Part shown: positions 33,136 through 42,420 of the stretch, piece by piece
How the letters are laid out: every line of letters starts with the position of its first letter
How positions within the stretch are numbered: the first letter of the stretch is position 1
Source of the DNA: Clostridia bacterium
GTDB lineage: Bacteria; Bacillota; Clostridia; UBA1381
Direction: 5' to 3'
Assembly: GCA_017443895.1 (NCBI GenBank)
Contig: JAFSXU010000068.1
Location: forward strand, 1-64,000
Length of the DNA: 64,000 nt
The notes under the pieces: model-generated
Told to the model about the DNA's origin: nothing
The model's database searches: none
The model's input: the letters and a program-made list of their open reading frames with translations, nothing else
Position numbers and translations under genes: made by a program

Positions 33136-34884
33136 ATGAATATCGAAAACATTTACAGAACAAAAACATTGGGTGATGTATCAGAGGCCGATAAAGGCTC
33201 CATATTAAGAGTCTCGGGCTGGGTTGAGAATATCCGTGACCATGGCGGTGTATCATTTATCGACCTGCGTGACCAGTACGGAGTATTGCAGGTGGTAATG
33301 CGTGATACAACCCTGCTTGACGGTCTTAACAAGGAGGACTGTATAAGCGTTGAAGGTCTTATGCAGGAGAGGGACGAGGAAACCTATAACCCCAAAATCC
33401 CTACAGGCACAATCGAGCTTGAGGCACATTCGGTAAAGGTTTTGGGTAAGGTTTATACCCAGCTTCCGTTTGAGATTGCATCATCAAAGGAAACAAGAGA
33501 GGATTTAAGATTAAAATACCGTTACCTTGATTTGAGAAACCGCAAGGTAAAGGAGAATATGATTTTCAGATCAAATGTAATCTCATACCTCCGTTCACAA
33601 ATGACGGATATGGGATTTATGGAGATACAAACACCTATCCTTTGCGCATCATCTCCCGAGGGCGCAAGAGACTATGTAGTGCCGTCAAGACGGTATAAGG
33701 GTAAGTTTTACGCTCTTCCGCAGGCGCCACAGCAGTATAAACAGCTTTTAATGGTATCGGGCTTTGATAAGTATTTCCAGATTGCGCCATGCTTCAGGGA
33801 CGAGGACGCAAGAGCCGACAGATCTCCGGGCGAGTTCTATCAGCTTGACTTTGAAATGAGCTTCGCAACACAGGAGGATGTGTTTAAGGTAGGCGAAACG
33901 GTGCTTACAAACACATTCAAGAAATTTGCACCAAAGGGCGCCGTGATAACCGAGGCGCCATACCCTGTTATAAGCTATAAGCAGGCAATGCTTGAATACG
34001 GTACGGATAAGCCGGATTTAAGAAACCCGTTAAAGATAGTGGATGTATCGGAATTTTTCAGTCGTTGTACATTCAAGCCGTTCCAAAACACTACTGTCCG
34101 TGCGATAAATGTTCATGCAAAGCTCTCTAAGGGTCAGCATGAGAAGATGTTAAAGTTTGCGCAGTCAATCGGCATGGGCGGACTTGGCTATCTTGAGGTT
34201 TTAGAGGATAAAACCTATAAGGGCCCTATCGACAAGTTCATTCCCGACGATATGAAGAAGGAGTTAATGGAGCTTGTAGGCCTTGATGCAATGGATACAG
34301 TATTTTTCATTGCAGACGAGGAGAAGAAGGCATCATTATACGCAGGTCAGATAAGAACAGAGCTTGGTAACAGGCTTGATTTGCTTGAAAAGAACGCATA
34401 CCGTTTCTGTTACATCAACGATTTCCCGATGTACGAGCGTGACGAGGAAACAGGCAAGATCGGATTTACCCATAACCCGTTCTCAATGCCACAGGGCGGT
34501 TTAGAGGCTCTTGAGAACGAGGATCCGTTAGATATCTTGGCATACCAGTACGATATAGTATGTAACGGTGTTGAGTTATCGTCTGGTGCTGTACGAAACC
34601 ACGATATGCAGATTATGGTAAAGGCATTTGAGATAGCAGGCTATGATGAAGAGGTATTAAAGGATAAGTTCGGTGCACTTTACAATGCGTTCCGGTTCGG
34701 CGCACCGCCTCATGCAGGTATGGCACCGGGTGTTGACAGAATGATAATGCTCCTGCGAAACGAGGAAAATATCCGTGAGATAATCCCGTTCCCAATGAGC
34801 GGTACTGCACAGGATCTCATGTGCGGAGCGCCAAACGAGATAACCGAACAGCAGTTAAGAGAAGTGCATATAAAAATAAGATAA
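33136..34884 (+). CDS. aspS: Aspartyl-tRNA synthetase (bacterial type)
   Basis: 582 residues. An N-terminal anticodon-binding OB-fold (VSGWVENIRDHGGVSFIDLRD) is followed by class II motif 2 (FRDEDARADRSPGEFYQLD), a GAD-type insertion of bacterial enzymes, and motif 3 (GMAPGVDRMIML). It charges tRNA-Asp. With gatCAB in the same operon and an Asn T-box in front, it is probably the non-discriminating form that also puts Asp on tRNA-Asn. I chose the ATG at 33136, with AAAGGAGA upstream. Confidence 0.95.
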   Translation: MNIENIYRTKTLGDVSEADKGSILRVSGWVENIRDHGGVSFIDLRDQYGVLQVVMRDTTLLDGLNKEDCISVEGLMQERDEETYNPKIPTGTIELEAHSVKVLGKVYTQLPFEIASSKETREDLRLKYRYLDLRNRKVKENMIFRSNVISYLRSQMTDMGFMEIQTPILCASSPEGARDYVVPSRRYKGKFYALPQAPQQYKQLLMVSGFDKYFQIAPCFRDEDARADRSPGEFYQLDFEMSFATQEDVFKVGETVLTNTFKKFAPKGAVITEAPYPVISYKQAMLEYGTDKPDLRNPLKIVDVSEFFSRCTFKPFQNTTVRAINVHAKLSKGQHEKMLKFAQSIGMGGLGYLEVLEDKTYKGPIDKFIPDDMKKELMELVGLDAMDTVFFIADEEKKASLYAGQIRTELGNRLDLLEKNAYRFCYINDFPMYERDEETGKIGFTHNPFSMPQGGLEALENEDPLDILAYQYDIVCNGVELSSGAVRNHDMQIMVKAFEIAGYDEEVLKDKFGALYNAFRFGAPPHAGMAPGVDRMIMLLRNEENIREIIPFPMSGTAQDLMCGAPNEITEQQLREVHIKIR

Positions 34885-34908
34885 GTCAGCATATAAGGAG
34901 TTGATTAC

Positions 34909-35202
34909 ATGGCTTTGTCAAAAGAGGATTTTAATAAGCTTGCAGTTTTATCGCGGTTAAGGTTCAGTGATGAAGAGGCTGAAAAATTCAGAAACGAAAT
35001 GGACGATATTATCGCCTTTGCCGATACCATAAACAATGCCGTATCGGGCGGTACGGACGATATTAAAAACACAAGCATTGATGCCGTAGGCTTCAGGGAG
35101 CTAAGAGAAGACGAGGTAAGAGAGTCCCTGCCTAATGAGAAAATCCTGTCCAATGTGGAAGGACACAAGGGCTTCTTCAATGTACGGAGGTGTGTAGGTT
35201 AA
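34909..35202 (+). CDS. gatC: Asp/Glu-tRNA amidotransferase subunit C
   Basis: 97 residues with the GatC pattern (LSRLRFSDEEAEKFRNEMDDIIAFAD and the C-terminal LREDEVRESLPNEKIL). It stabilises the GatA-GatB interface. AAGGAG precedes the ATG, 24 bases after aspS. Confidence 0.93.
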   Translation: MALSKEDFNKLAVLSRLRFSDEEAEKFRNEMDDIIAFADTINNAVSGGTDDIKNTSIDAVGFRELREDEVRESLPNEKILSNVEGHKGFFNVRRCVG

Positions 35203-35338
35203 AAAATAAGCGTCGCATCTCGCCGTTTTTTGCTCGGGGCGGTATCAACATACAGCACCGCTCCCAAAAAACAACGACCTGCTCGCTTCTTTTTCACCCT
35301 ATATATCGTGCCGTATAAAACGGCAGAATGGAGGAAAA
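35203..35338 (+). other. Structured spacer between gatC and gatA
   Basis: A 136-base gap inside an otherwise tight operon. TTTTTTG...GGGGCGGT pairs with ACCGCTCCCAAAAAA across about 15 bases, then a GTGCCG/CGGCA hairpin precedes AGAATGGAGG. The tail CGGCAGAATGGAG also ends the degV leader. It could tune translation of gatA relative to gatC. No reading frame is evident. Confidence 0.5.
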
Positions 35339-36796
35339 ATGAAAGAATTATTAACAACACTTTCGACTAAGCTCAAAAACCGTGAAATATCGTCAGTTGA
35401 GCTTACAAACGAATATATAAAAGCAATTGAGGCGGAAAATGAAAAAATAAACGCCTATGTTCATACCACATTTGATTATGCAATTGAATGTGCAAAGCGT
35501 GCCGATGATATGCTAAAAGCGGGAGATGCATCTCCTCTTTGCGGTATTCCAATGGCATTAAAGGACAATATCTGCTCAGACGGACACCTAACAACCTGCT
35601 GTTCAAAGATATTGGACGGCTTCAGACCGTATTATGACTCAACCGTATGGACAAAGCTAAAAAGAGAGGGTGCGGTGTTGCTTGGCAAAAACAACATGGA
35701 CGAATTTGCCATGGGCTCAACATCTGAATCAAGCTGTTACGGCGCGCCTAAAAACCCACGCAATACCGCTCATGTAACAGGCGGATCATCGGGCGGCGGT
35801 GCAGCGGCGGTTGCCGCAAATATGGCGGCGTATACGCTTGGCTCAGACACAGGCGGTTCAATCCGTCAGCCTGCGTCATACTGCGGAGTTGTCGGCTTAA
35901 AGCCGACATACGGCGCCGTTTCAAGATACGGCCTTATTGCATACGGCTCATCACTTGACCAGATAGGACCTATAACAAACAGTGTCCGTGATGCGTCATT
36001 GGTATTTGATGCGATAAAGGGCGTTGACATAAACGACCAGACCTCGGTTGATCACGAGTACGGAAATATAACATCTCAATTAACAGGCGATATAAAGGGC
36101 TTAAAAATCGGTGTTGCAGAGGAATATTTTGAGGGCATTGACAAAGAAACAAAGGAGAGCGTGGAGCGTGCACTTGCATTTTACGAGGCAAACGGTGCAG
36201 AGCTTGTAAGTGTAAAGCTTCCGATATTAAAGGACTCATTGCCTGTTTATTATATCATTGCCTGTGCCGAGGCATCGTCAAACCTCGGCAGATACGACGG
36301 TATCAGATACGGCTACAGGGCAGGTGACTATACCGATATTGACGATATGATTTATAAAACCAGGAGCGAGGGCTTCGGTAAAGAGGTACAGCACAGAATT
36401 ATCCTTGGCACATATGTGTTATCAAGCGGATATTATGATGCGTACTATAAAAAGGCTTGCCTTTTAAGAAACGATATTATACGAAAGTTCGACGAGGTAT
36501 TTGATGTGTGCGATGTGCTTATTGCACCTAATGCACCAACAACTGCGCCGACCTTGGGCTATAGCTCAAAGAGTGCGGTTGAAATGTATATGTCGGATAT
36601 TTGTACGGTACCTGTAAATATTGCAGGCTTGCCGGGTATTTCAATACCTTGCGGTAAGGATAAGGACGGCATGCCGATAGGTATGCAGATTTTAGGCAGA
36701 AAGTTTGCCGAAAAGACAATCCTTAATACTGCATATTTCTATGAACTGAATAACAAGAATGTGATAGGCGAATATGAGGGAGGCGTAAACTTATGA
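35339..36796 (+). CDS. gatA: Asp/Glu-tRNA amidotransferase subunit A
   Basis: 485 residues of the amidase signature family. The Ser-cisSer-Lys triad regions are visible: ALKDNI (Lys near residue 78), and GGSSGGGAAAVAA with TGGSIRQPA (the two serines, near 153-177). GatA releases ammonia from glutamine and channels it to GatB. It is the middle gene of gatCAB. TGGAGG precedes the ATG, and the stop overlaps gatB by four bases (ATGA). Confidence 0.96.
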   Translation: MKELLTTLSTKLKNREISSVELTNEYIKAIEAENEKINAYVHTTFDYAIECAKRADDMLKAGDASPLCGIPMALKDNICSDGHLTTCCSKILDGFRPYYDSTVWTKLKREGAVLLGKNNMDEFAMGSTSESSCYGAPKNPRNTAHVTGGSSGGGAAAVAANMAAYTLGSDTGGSIRQPASYCGVVGLKPTYGAVSRYGLIAYGSSLDQIGPITNSVRDASLVFDAIKGVDINDQTSVDHEYGNITSQLTGDIKGLKIGVAEEYFEGIDKETKESVERALAFYEANGAELVSVKLPILKDSLPVYYIIACAEASSNLGRYDGIRYGYRAGDYTDIDDMIYKTRSEGFGKEVQHRIILGTYVLSSGYYDAYYKKACLLRNDIIRKFDEVFDVCDVLIAPNAPTTAPTLGYSSKSAVEMYMSDICTVPVNIAGLPGISIPCGKDKDGMPIGMQILGRKFAEKTILNTAYFYELNNKNVIGEYEGGVNL

Positions 36797-38205
36797 ATTA
36801 TGAATTAGTATGCGGAATTGAAACTCATATTGAGCTTGCCACAAAAACAAAGATTTTCTGTGGCTGTACAACGGAGTTTGGCGGTGCGCCAAATACACAC
36901 TGCTGTCCTGTATGTACAGGTCAGCCGGGGTCATTGCCGATACTAAACCGCAAGGTTGTTGAATATGCGGTACGGGCAGGCTTGGCAGTTAATTGCACAA
37001 TAAACAATAACTCGCATATGGACAGAAAGAACTATGTATATCCCGACCTCCCGAAGGCGTATCAGATTTCGCAGTTTGACGAGCCTGTATGTGAGAACGG
37101 ATATATCGAGCTTGACAGCGGTAAGAGAATAGGCATTACCCGTATCCATATCGAGGAGGACGCAGGTAAGCTTGTGCATGAAAACGGCACGACTTATATT
37201 GACTATAACCGAGGCGGAGTTCCGCTTATCGAGATCGTTTCCGAGCCTGATATTTCATCACCCGAAGAGGCAAGGGAATATGCCGAGAAATTACAGCTTA
37301 TCATGCGCTATGTGGGCATTTCCGACTGTAAAATGCAGGAGGGATCAATGAGATGTGATGTAAACCTCTCACTAAGACCTGTCGGCACAAAGGAGTTCGG
37401 AACAAGAACGGAAACAAAGAATATTAACTCGCTTAGCAATATCGTAAAGGCTATGAACCGTGAAATAGAGCGCCAGGAGGATATTTTAGAGTCGGGTGGA
37501 AAGATTGTCCAGGCGACTATGCGCTATGATGCAAATACCGACGAGATTTATCCTATGCGTACCAAGGAAAATTCCGATGATTACAGGTATTTCCCCGACC
37601 CCGATATTTTAAGGTTCTATATCGAGCCCGAATTTGTTGAAAAGACAAAGTCCTCTCTTCCCGAGCTTCCGTCGGCAAAGCTAAGACGCTATATTGACGA
37701 GTTTAAGCTCCCCGAAACTACTGCAAGGGATATTTATAAATACCGCAGAGTGTCCGAGTTTTTGGATAAGGCTGTAGCTATGGGCGCATCTGTTAAGAAT
37801 ACCGCCAATATGATAATCGGCGGAATTTATAAGACGCTTGAAACCGAAGAGGATAAGGAAAACTTTGCCATAAAGACAAGCGCGGAGCAGTTGTCCGAGC
37901 TAATCCGTCTTATTGACGAAAAGAAGATAAATAAGAACAAGGGACAAGAGGCGCTTGCAAAAATGCTTGATACGGGTAAGGCAGTTTCCGAGTTCATTAA
38001 GGCAGAGGACACCCAAGGTATGTCTGATGATGAGCTTCGTGCAATCTGTGAGGCGGCAGTGTCTGCAAACCCCGATGCCGTTTCAAATATCCGTGCCGGC
38101 AAGGGTAAAGCCATAAATGTAATCTTTGGCTACATTATGCGTGAAACTCGTGGTAAGGCGGATATGGGAAAGGTCAATAAGATAATAAATGAGCTTATTG
38201 GCTGA
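36793..38205 (+). CDS. gatB: Asp/Glu-tRNA amidotransferase subunit B
   Basis: 470 residues. The N-terminal CGIETHIEL, CCPVCTGQPGSLP and NRGGVPLIEIV segments belong to the kinase-like core that phosphorylates and amidates misacylated Asp-tRNA-Asn or Glu-tRNA-Gln. The C-terminal YqeY-like helical domain (about 330-470) binds the tRNA. A dispersed repeat (R3) begins ten bases after the stop codon. Confidence 0.96.
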   Translation: MNYELVCGIETHIELATKTKIFCGCTTEFGGAPNTHCCPVCTGQPGSLPILNRKVVEYAVRAGLAVNCTINNNSHMDRKNYVYPDLPKAYQISQFDEPVCENGYIELDSGKRIGITRIHIEEDAGKLVHENGTTYIDYNRGGVPLIEIVSEPDISSPEEAREYAEKLQLIMRYVGISDCKMQEGSMRCDVNLSLRPVGTKEFGTRTETKNINSLSNIVKAMNREIERQEDILESGGKIVQATMRYDANTDEIYPMRTKENSDDYRYFPDPDILRFYIEPEFVEKTKSSLPELPSAKLRRYIDEFKLPETTARDIYKYRRVSEFLDKAVAMGASVKNTANMIIGGIYKTLETEEDKENFAIKTSAEQLSELIRLIDEKKINKNKGQEALAKMLDTGKAVSEFIKAEDTQGMSDDELRAICEAAVSANPDAVSNIRAGKGKAINVIFGYIMRETRGKADMGKVNKIINELIG

Positions 38206-38214
38206 TGAAGGTAA

Positions 38215-38382
38215 ATAAATTTTGGTTTAGCGGTGTAAATGGGTATCGAGATTTGTAGGGGAGGGTTTCCATGCCCTCCCGTTCCCAATATGCGTTGTCG
38301 GGGATGCGGACAGGCACAGAGACCTGTCCCTACAACCCATACCAATTTACGATTTCGCATTGGTATGCTAAACCAAAATTTA
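38215..38382. repeat. Dispersed repeat, short cassette variant R3
   Basis: A complete copy, nearly identical to R2 over 168 bases, located between gatB and the DUF1294 gene. Confidence 0.9.
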
Positions 38383-38413
38383 CCGTACAAATCGGATAAC
38401 AAAGGAAAAATCC

Positions 38414-38878
38414 ATGACTATTGATGAATTTTTAAATATCATTTTAGAGATACTCTACACCGTGTTTATAAGCATCGGCGACATAATAAGGTGTGCAATA
38501 GATATACTGTCAAACAAACGGCATACCAATAACGAGGTTTTACCCGAAAATGCGATAAAGCTGTTTTCAAATATAGCGCTTAACAGGGCGGTGTTTTTTG
38601 CGGTGATCGCATACATTCTGTTTATAAACATTTACACCTACACCCGATACGGATCGGACAAAAAACGCGCAAAACGCAAGGAACGCCGTATAAGCGAGGC
38701 GAATTTGCTTAAGCTTTGTTTTTTAGGCGGTGCGATAGGCGCAATGCTGGGTATGAATGTATTTCATCACAAAACGCAGAAGAAGAAATTTGTTATAACC
38801 GTATCACTGCTTTTTGTAATACAGCTTGTCCTTTACTGCTTTGTTTTGGGATTTTTGGCATTTTGGGCATTCTTTTAA
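38414..38878 (+). CDS. DUF1294 membrane protein
   Basis: 154 residues. The DUF1294 signature is clear in the second half: DKKRAKRKERRISEANLL, then LGGAIGAMLGMNVFHHKTQKKKF. About four hydrophobic segments are predicted, the first near residues 55-75. The N-terminal extension of about 50 residues is not typical of the family. The function is unknown. AAAGGA lies upstream of the ATG, just after repeat R3. Confidence 0.85.
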   Translation: MTIDEFLNIILEILYTVFISIGDIIRCAIDILSNKRHTNNEVLPENAIKLFSNIALNRAVFFAVIAYILFINIYTYTRYGSDKKRAKRKERRISEANLLKLCFLGGAIGAMLGMNVFHHKTQKKKFVITVSLLFVIQLVLYCFVLGFLAFWAFF

Positions 38879-38947
38879 AAAAATACTGGTATTTATTTAA
38901 AATATGTGATACAATTAAGGCAGATATAATTTTGAAAGAGTGATATT

Positions 38948-39319
38948 ATGGATAATATTTTAAATACACAGGACAGACAAAGAATTATCCAGGAGCTTGT
39001 ACCGGGCAAGCAGATAACGCTTGCGCATATTATCGCAAGTCCTGATGAGATATTATATACAAAATTAGGTCTTAATCCTGAAATAGACTATAGTAAAAGC
39101 GCAATAGGCATTATGACCTTTTCACCTGCCGAAACGGCAATCATAGGCGCTGATATTGCTACAAAGACATCAAATGTGGATTTGAGCTTTGTTGACAGGT
39201 TCAGCGGAACGCTTATAATAACGGGCATGGTAGCAGATGTTGAAACATCTGTAAAGGCGATAAACGAGTATTGTACCAATAACTTAAACTTCACCGTATG
39301 TGAGATAACAAAGACATGA
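38948..39319 (+). CDS. eutS: EutS/PduU-like microcompartment shell protein
   Basis: 123 residues forming a single circularly permuted BMC shell domain: RIIQELVPGKQITLAHIIASP at the start, then IGIMTFSPAETAIIGADIATKT and DRFSGTLIITGMV, as in EutS. Such hexamers form facets or bent edges of ethanolamine or propanediol compartments. No other shell or enzyme gene of a compartment is in the window. Its stop overlaps the eutP start by four bases. Confidence 0.9.
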   Translation: MDNILNTQDRQRIIQELVPGKQITLAHIIASPDEILYTKLGLNPEIDYSKSAIGIMTFSPAETAIIGADIATKTSNVDLSFVDRFSGTLIITGMVADVETSVKAINEYCTNNLNFTVCEITKT

Positions 39320-39771
39320 AGAAGATAATGTTTGCAGGCAGGAGCGAGGCAGGGAAAACCACCATAACTCAGGCGCTTAAAGGTGAAACGATACATTATC
39401 ATAAAACGCAGTATGTAAACCGCTTTGATGTGATTATTGACACACCCGGCGAGTATGCGCAGGTGCATCATTTGGGTGCGGCGCTTGCAATGTATGCATT
39501 TGAGGCGGATGTTTGTGGATTGATATTAAGCGCAACGGAGCCGTATTCGCTGTTTCCGCCGTGCTGTACACCTGTGTGTAACCGTCCCGTTATAGGAGTT
39601 ATAACGAAAATCAACAGTCCGTATGCGGATGTTGACAGAGCAGAACGGTGGTTAAGACTGGCAGGGTGTGAGACGATATTTAAGGTTGATTCGCATACAG
39701 GCGAGGGAATAGCCGATATTTTGGAATATTTAAGAGAGCCGGGAGATGTCCTCCCATGGGATAACGAATAA
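39316..39771 (+). CDS. eutP: EutP/PduV-family P-loop GTPase
   Basis: 151 residues. The P-loop is GRSEAGKTT (residues 8-16), the switch II motif is DTPGEY, and ITKIN takes the place of the guanine-specificity box. EutP-type proteins associate with microcompartments, and some act as acetate kinases. Translation is coupled to eutS through the ATGA overlap. A terminator follows at once, so the pair stands alone. Confidence 0.9.
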   Translation: MKKIMFAGRSEAGKTTITQALKGETIHYHKTQYVNRFDVIIDTPGEYAQVHHLGAALAMYAFEADVCGLILSATEPYSLFPPCCTPVCNRPVIGVITKINSPYADVDRAERWLRLAGCETIFKVDSHTGEGIADILEYLREPGDVLPWDNE

Positions 39772-39803
39772 AACTGCTTGTGATTTTGGCAAGCGGTTTT
39801 TTT
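39771..39803 (+). terminator. Terminator of eutS-eutP
   Basis: ACTGCTTG pairs with CAAGCGGT, then TTTTTT. Confidence 0.85.
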
Positions 39804-39809
39804 GTAGGG

Positions 39810-40028
39810 TAAATTTTGGGTTAGCGTATCGTTTGAAAAACCGTAAATTGGTATGGTCGTAGGGTTGGGGCTCTATCAATGGCGTTGTTGCCTGCAACGG
39901 CAACACGCCTATAAATCGCAAACGATTTATAAAGGCTCCAACCGCCACATACGGTATCGGGGATACGGCAGGAGCAAGCCCCTGCCCTACAATAACAATA
40001 TCCGTTTACCCCTCTAAACCAAAATTTA
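39810..40028. repeat. Dispersed repeat, long cassette variant R7 (inverted)
   Basis: 219 bases between TAAATTTTGGGTTA and TAAACCAAAATTTA. The ACCAATTTACG block is at the left end, so this copy is inverted relative to R1-R6. The cassette is GTAGGGTTGGGG...GGCAGGAGC with CCCTAC at the end, and a second hairpin AAATCG...CGATTT lies inside. Confidence 0.8.
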
Positions 40029-40090
40029 CGGTATACATTTATGATTTATAAACAACCTATGAACAGATTTTAAAAATATCTTAAACTTGA

Positions 40091-40119
40091 TTGATTTTTC
40101 AAAAAAGTAAGAGTATAAT
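40091..40119 (+). promoter_or_regulatory. Promoter of the 40 kb two-component system
   Basis: TTGATT (40091-40096), 17 bases, TATAAT (40114-40119). Confidence 0.7.
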
Positions 40120-40180
40120 CGTATATAGTAGGAAAATAATTGAAATTTATATATAATAATGGGTTAAGGAGGATAATACA

Positions 40181-40867
40181 ATGGCAAAAAGCAAGGTCTT
40201 AATTGTTGATGACGATAAAAATATAGTCGAGCTTATAAAGCTCAATTTTGAGAGTGAGGGCTTTGAAACCGTAACCGCGCCAAACGGCGTTATTGCAATC
40301 GAGAAATTCAAGTCTGATAATCCCGATATAATAATAATGGATGTAATGATGCCCGAAATGGACGGCAGGGAGGCTTGCAAGGAGATAAGAAAAACCTCCG
40401 ATGTGCCGATTATCATGCTCACCGCCAAGGGCGAAACGCTTGATAAGATTTTGGGGCTTGAATTAGGCGCAGACGATTACATTGTAAAGCCGTTTGAACC
40501 GCAGGAGCTTGTTGCAAGAGTCAAGGCGGTGCTAAGGCGCACAAAGGCATCGGAGCAGCAGCAGGATAAGCCCTTGGAGTTTACCAACCTGTCAATCAAT
40601 ATATCAAACTATGAGCTTAAAATAAACGGTAAAATAGTAGATATACCGCCCAAAGAATTGGAGCTTTTACACTTTTTGGCATCAAATCCAAACAGGGTAT
40701 TTACCCGTGAGCAGTTACTTGAAAAGGTATGGGGCTTTGACTACTACGGCGATTCAAGAACGGTTGATGTGCATATAAAACGCTTGAGAGAAAAGCTTGA
40801 GGGCGTAGAGGGGAACTGGCAGTTAAAGACCGTATGGGGCGTAGGCTATAAATTTGATGTACACTGA
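40181..40867 (+). CDS. OmpR/PhoB family response regulator
   Basis: 228 residues. The receiver has the acidic pocket VDDDK near residue 9, phospho-acceptor Asp54 (IIMDVMMPEMDG) and Lys in IVKPF. The C-terminal winged helix has SRTVDVHIKRLREK. It is the partner of the kinase 53 bases downstream. AAGGAGG precedes the ATG. Confidence 0.94.
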   Translation: MAKSKVLIVDDDKNIVELIKLNFESEGFETVTAPNGVIAIEKFKSDNPDIIIMDVMMPEMDGREACKEIRKTSDVPIIMLTAKGETLDKILGLELGADDYIVKPFEPQELVARVKAVLRRTKASEQQQDKPLEFTNLSINISNYELKINGKIVDIPPKELELLHFLASNPNRVFTREQLLEKVWGFDYYGDSRTVDVHIKRLREKLEGVEGNWQLKTVWGVGYKFDVH

Positions 40868-40920
40868 TTTGTAATAAGCTATCGCACCTTAATGACATTA
40901 CACTGACTCGGAGAGGATAA

Positions 40921-42342
40921 ATGTTTAAAAGTATATTTTCACGGCTGTTCTGGACATATGCCCTGATTTTAACGGCTGTGTTCGGGGTTGTAACAATGAC
41001 GGTCAGCGTGTTTGTTGACCATTACAATGTTACAAGACAAAAAAACACCATTATGGCAGTGAGCGACACCTTGGAATACTGGGTCGGAACATTGCAGATA
41101 GAACAGAACAATGCCCGTGCAACACAGGCATTCCAAACAACGCTTAATTCATGGTCGGAGTTTGTAAAATCAGAAATTACCGTATCAAATCTTGACGGTA
41201 AGATTTTGGGCTCGACAGTATCAGAGGTAAAGGACATACCAAAGGACTATTTAGAGCCTGTGGTAGATGGCAATATCATTATAACCAAGGGAAAATTCGC
41301 AGATCAGTTTGACAAGCGCCAGCTTACAATAGGCGTGCCCGTAAAGTATAACGGAAATATTGTCGGCGCAATGTTTTTTAATACCCCGCTTAGCATAATT
41401 ACAAAGGCGAGCTTTGATATAGTTATGATTTTTGTAATATGCGCGTCATTGTCGTTTTTACTTGCGTTTGTGCTGTTATATTTGCAGTCAAGGCGGATTT
41501 CAAAGCCGATAAATGCGATAAACGAGGCGGCAAGGAATATTGCCGCAGGCAATTTTTCCGACCGTGTAAGCGTAACATCAGCCGATGAGATAGGTCAGCT
41601 TGCGTCAAGCTTTAATTTTATGGCGGACTCCATTGAGGATTTGGAGGATATGCGCTCGGAATTTATAAGCGATGTTTCCCATGAGTTAAGAACGCCCATG
41701 ACAAGCATTTCGGGCTTTGCAAAAAGCATAATCGACGGCAAAGTACCGCCCGATAAGGAAAAGGAATATTTGCAGATTATAGTTGACGAGTCGCACAGGC
41801 TCTCAAAGCTGGTAAATGATATGCTTGAAATGTCTAAAATGAGCTCAAGCGAGTATCAGTTAACGATTGAAAAGTTTGATGTAAACGAGCTTATGCGTGT
41901 TTGTATAATAAGCCTTGCAGACTTAATAGAGTCAAGGAATTTGGACTTAAATGTCGATTTTGAGGCGGACAGCTTAAATGTGCTTGCCGATAAGGACTCA
42001 ATAAAGCGTGTAATCCTAAACCTTATGGACAATGCCATAAAGTTCAGCTTTGAAAACACAACAATCGGTATCCGCACATGGGTACAGAATAAGCAGGCTT
42101 ATATTTCCGTCGGTAATTTCGGCGTGGGTATAGATAAAAAGGATTTAAGCAATGTATTTAACCGATTTTATAAAACGGATAAGTCAAGGCAGAGAAACCG
42201 CACCGGCGCAGGCTTGGGACTCTCGCTTTGTAAAAATATCCTGACGCTTCATCATCAGAGCATATGGGTTACAAGTAACCTTGTAAAAGAGGGGAGTAAC
42301 ACAAAATACACAACATTTACCTTCACACTTGAAACTGCGTGA
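40921..42342 (+). CDS. Sensor histidine kinase
   Basis: 473 residues. Membrane spans lie near residues 12-32 and 166-188, with a 130-residue extracellular sensor between. A HAMP domain follows (189-242), then HisKA with His254 in SHELRTP, and HATPase_c. The N box (NLMDNAIKFS) is clear. The usual G1 DNGxGI reads NFGVGID, a change at the aspartate that normally contacts ATP adenine, which may lower kinase activity. The stimulus is unknown. Confidence 0.92.
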   Translation: MFKSIFSRLFWTYALILTAVFGVVTMTVSVFVDHYNVTRQKNTIMAVSDTLEYWVGTLQIEQNNARATQAFQTTLNSWSEFVKSEITVSNLDGKILGSTVSEVKDIPKDYLEPVVDGNIIITKGKFADQFDKRQLTIGVPVKYNGNIVGAMFFNTPLSIITKASFDIVMIFVICASLSFLLAFVLLYLQSRRISKPINAINEAARNIAAGNFSDRVSVTSADEIGQLASSFNFMADSIEDLEDMRSEFISDVSHELRTPMTSISGFAKSIIDGKVPPDKEKEYLQIIVDESHRLSKLVNDMLEMSKMSSSEYQLTIEKFDVNELMRVCIISLADLIESRNLDLNVDFEADSLNVLADKDSIKRVILNLMDNAIKFSFENTTIGIRTWVQNKQAYISVGNFGVGIDKKDLSNVFNRFYKTDKSRQRNRTGAGLGLSLCKNILTLHHQSIWVTSNLVKEGSNTKYTTFTFTLETA

Positions 42343-42350
42343 ATTTTGTA

Positions 42351-42379
42351 TTGACTGATGTTTGTATTTGTTGTAGAAT
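42351..42379 (+). promoter_or_regulatory. Promoter of galT
   Basis: TTGACT (42351-42356), 17 bases, TAGAAT (42374-42379). Confidence 0.7.
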
Positions 42380-42420
42380 GTAGGTATGCAAAAATTGAAA
42401 TTCACGGAGGATAATTAAAA

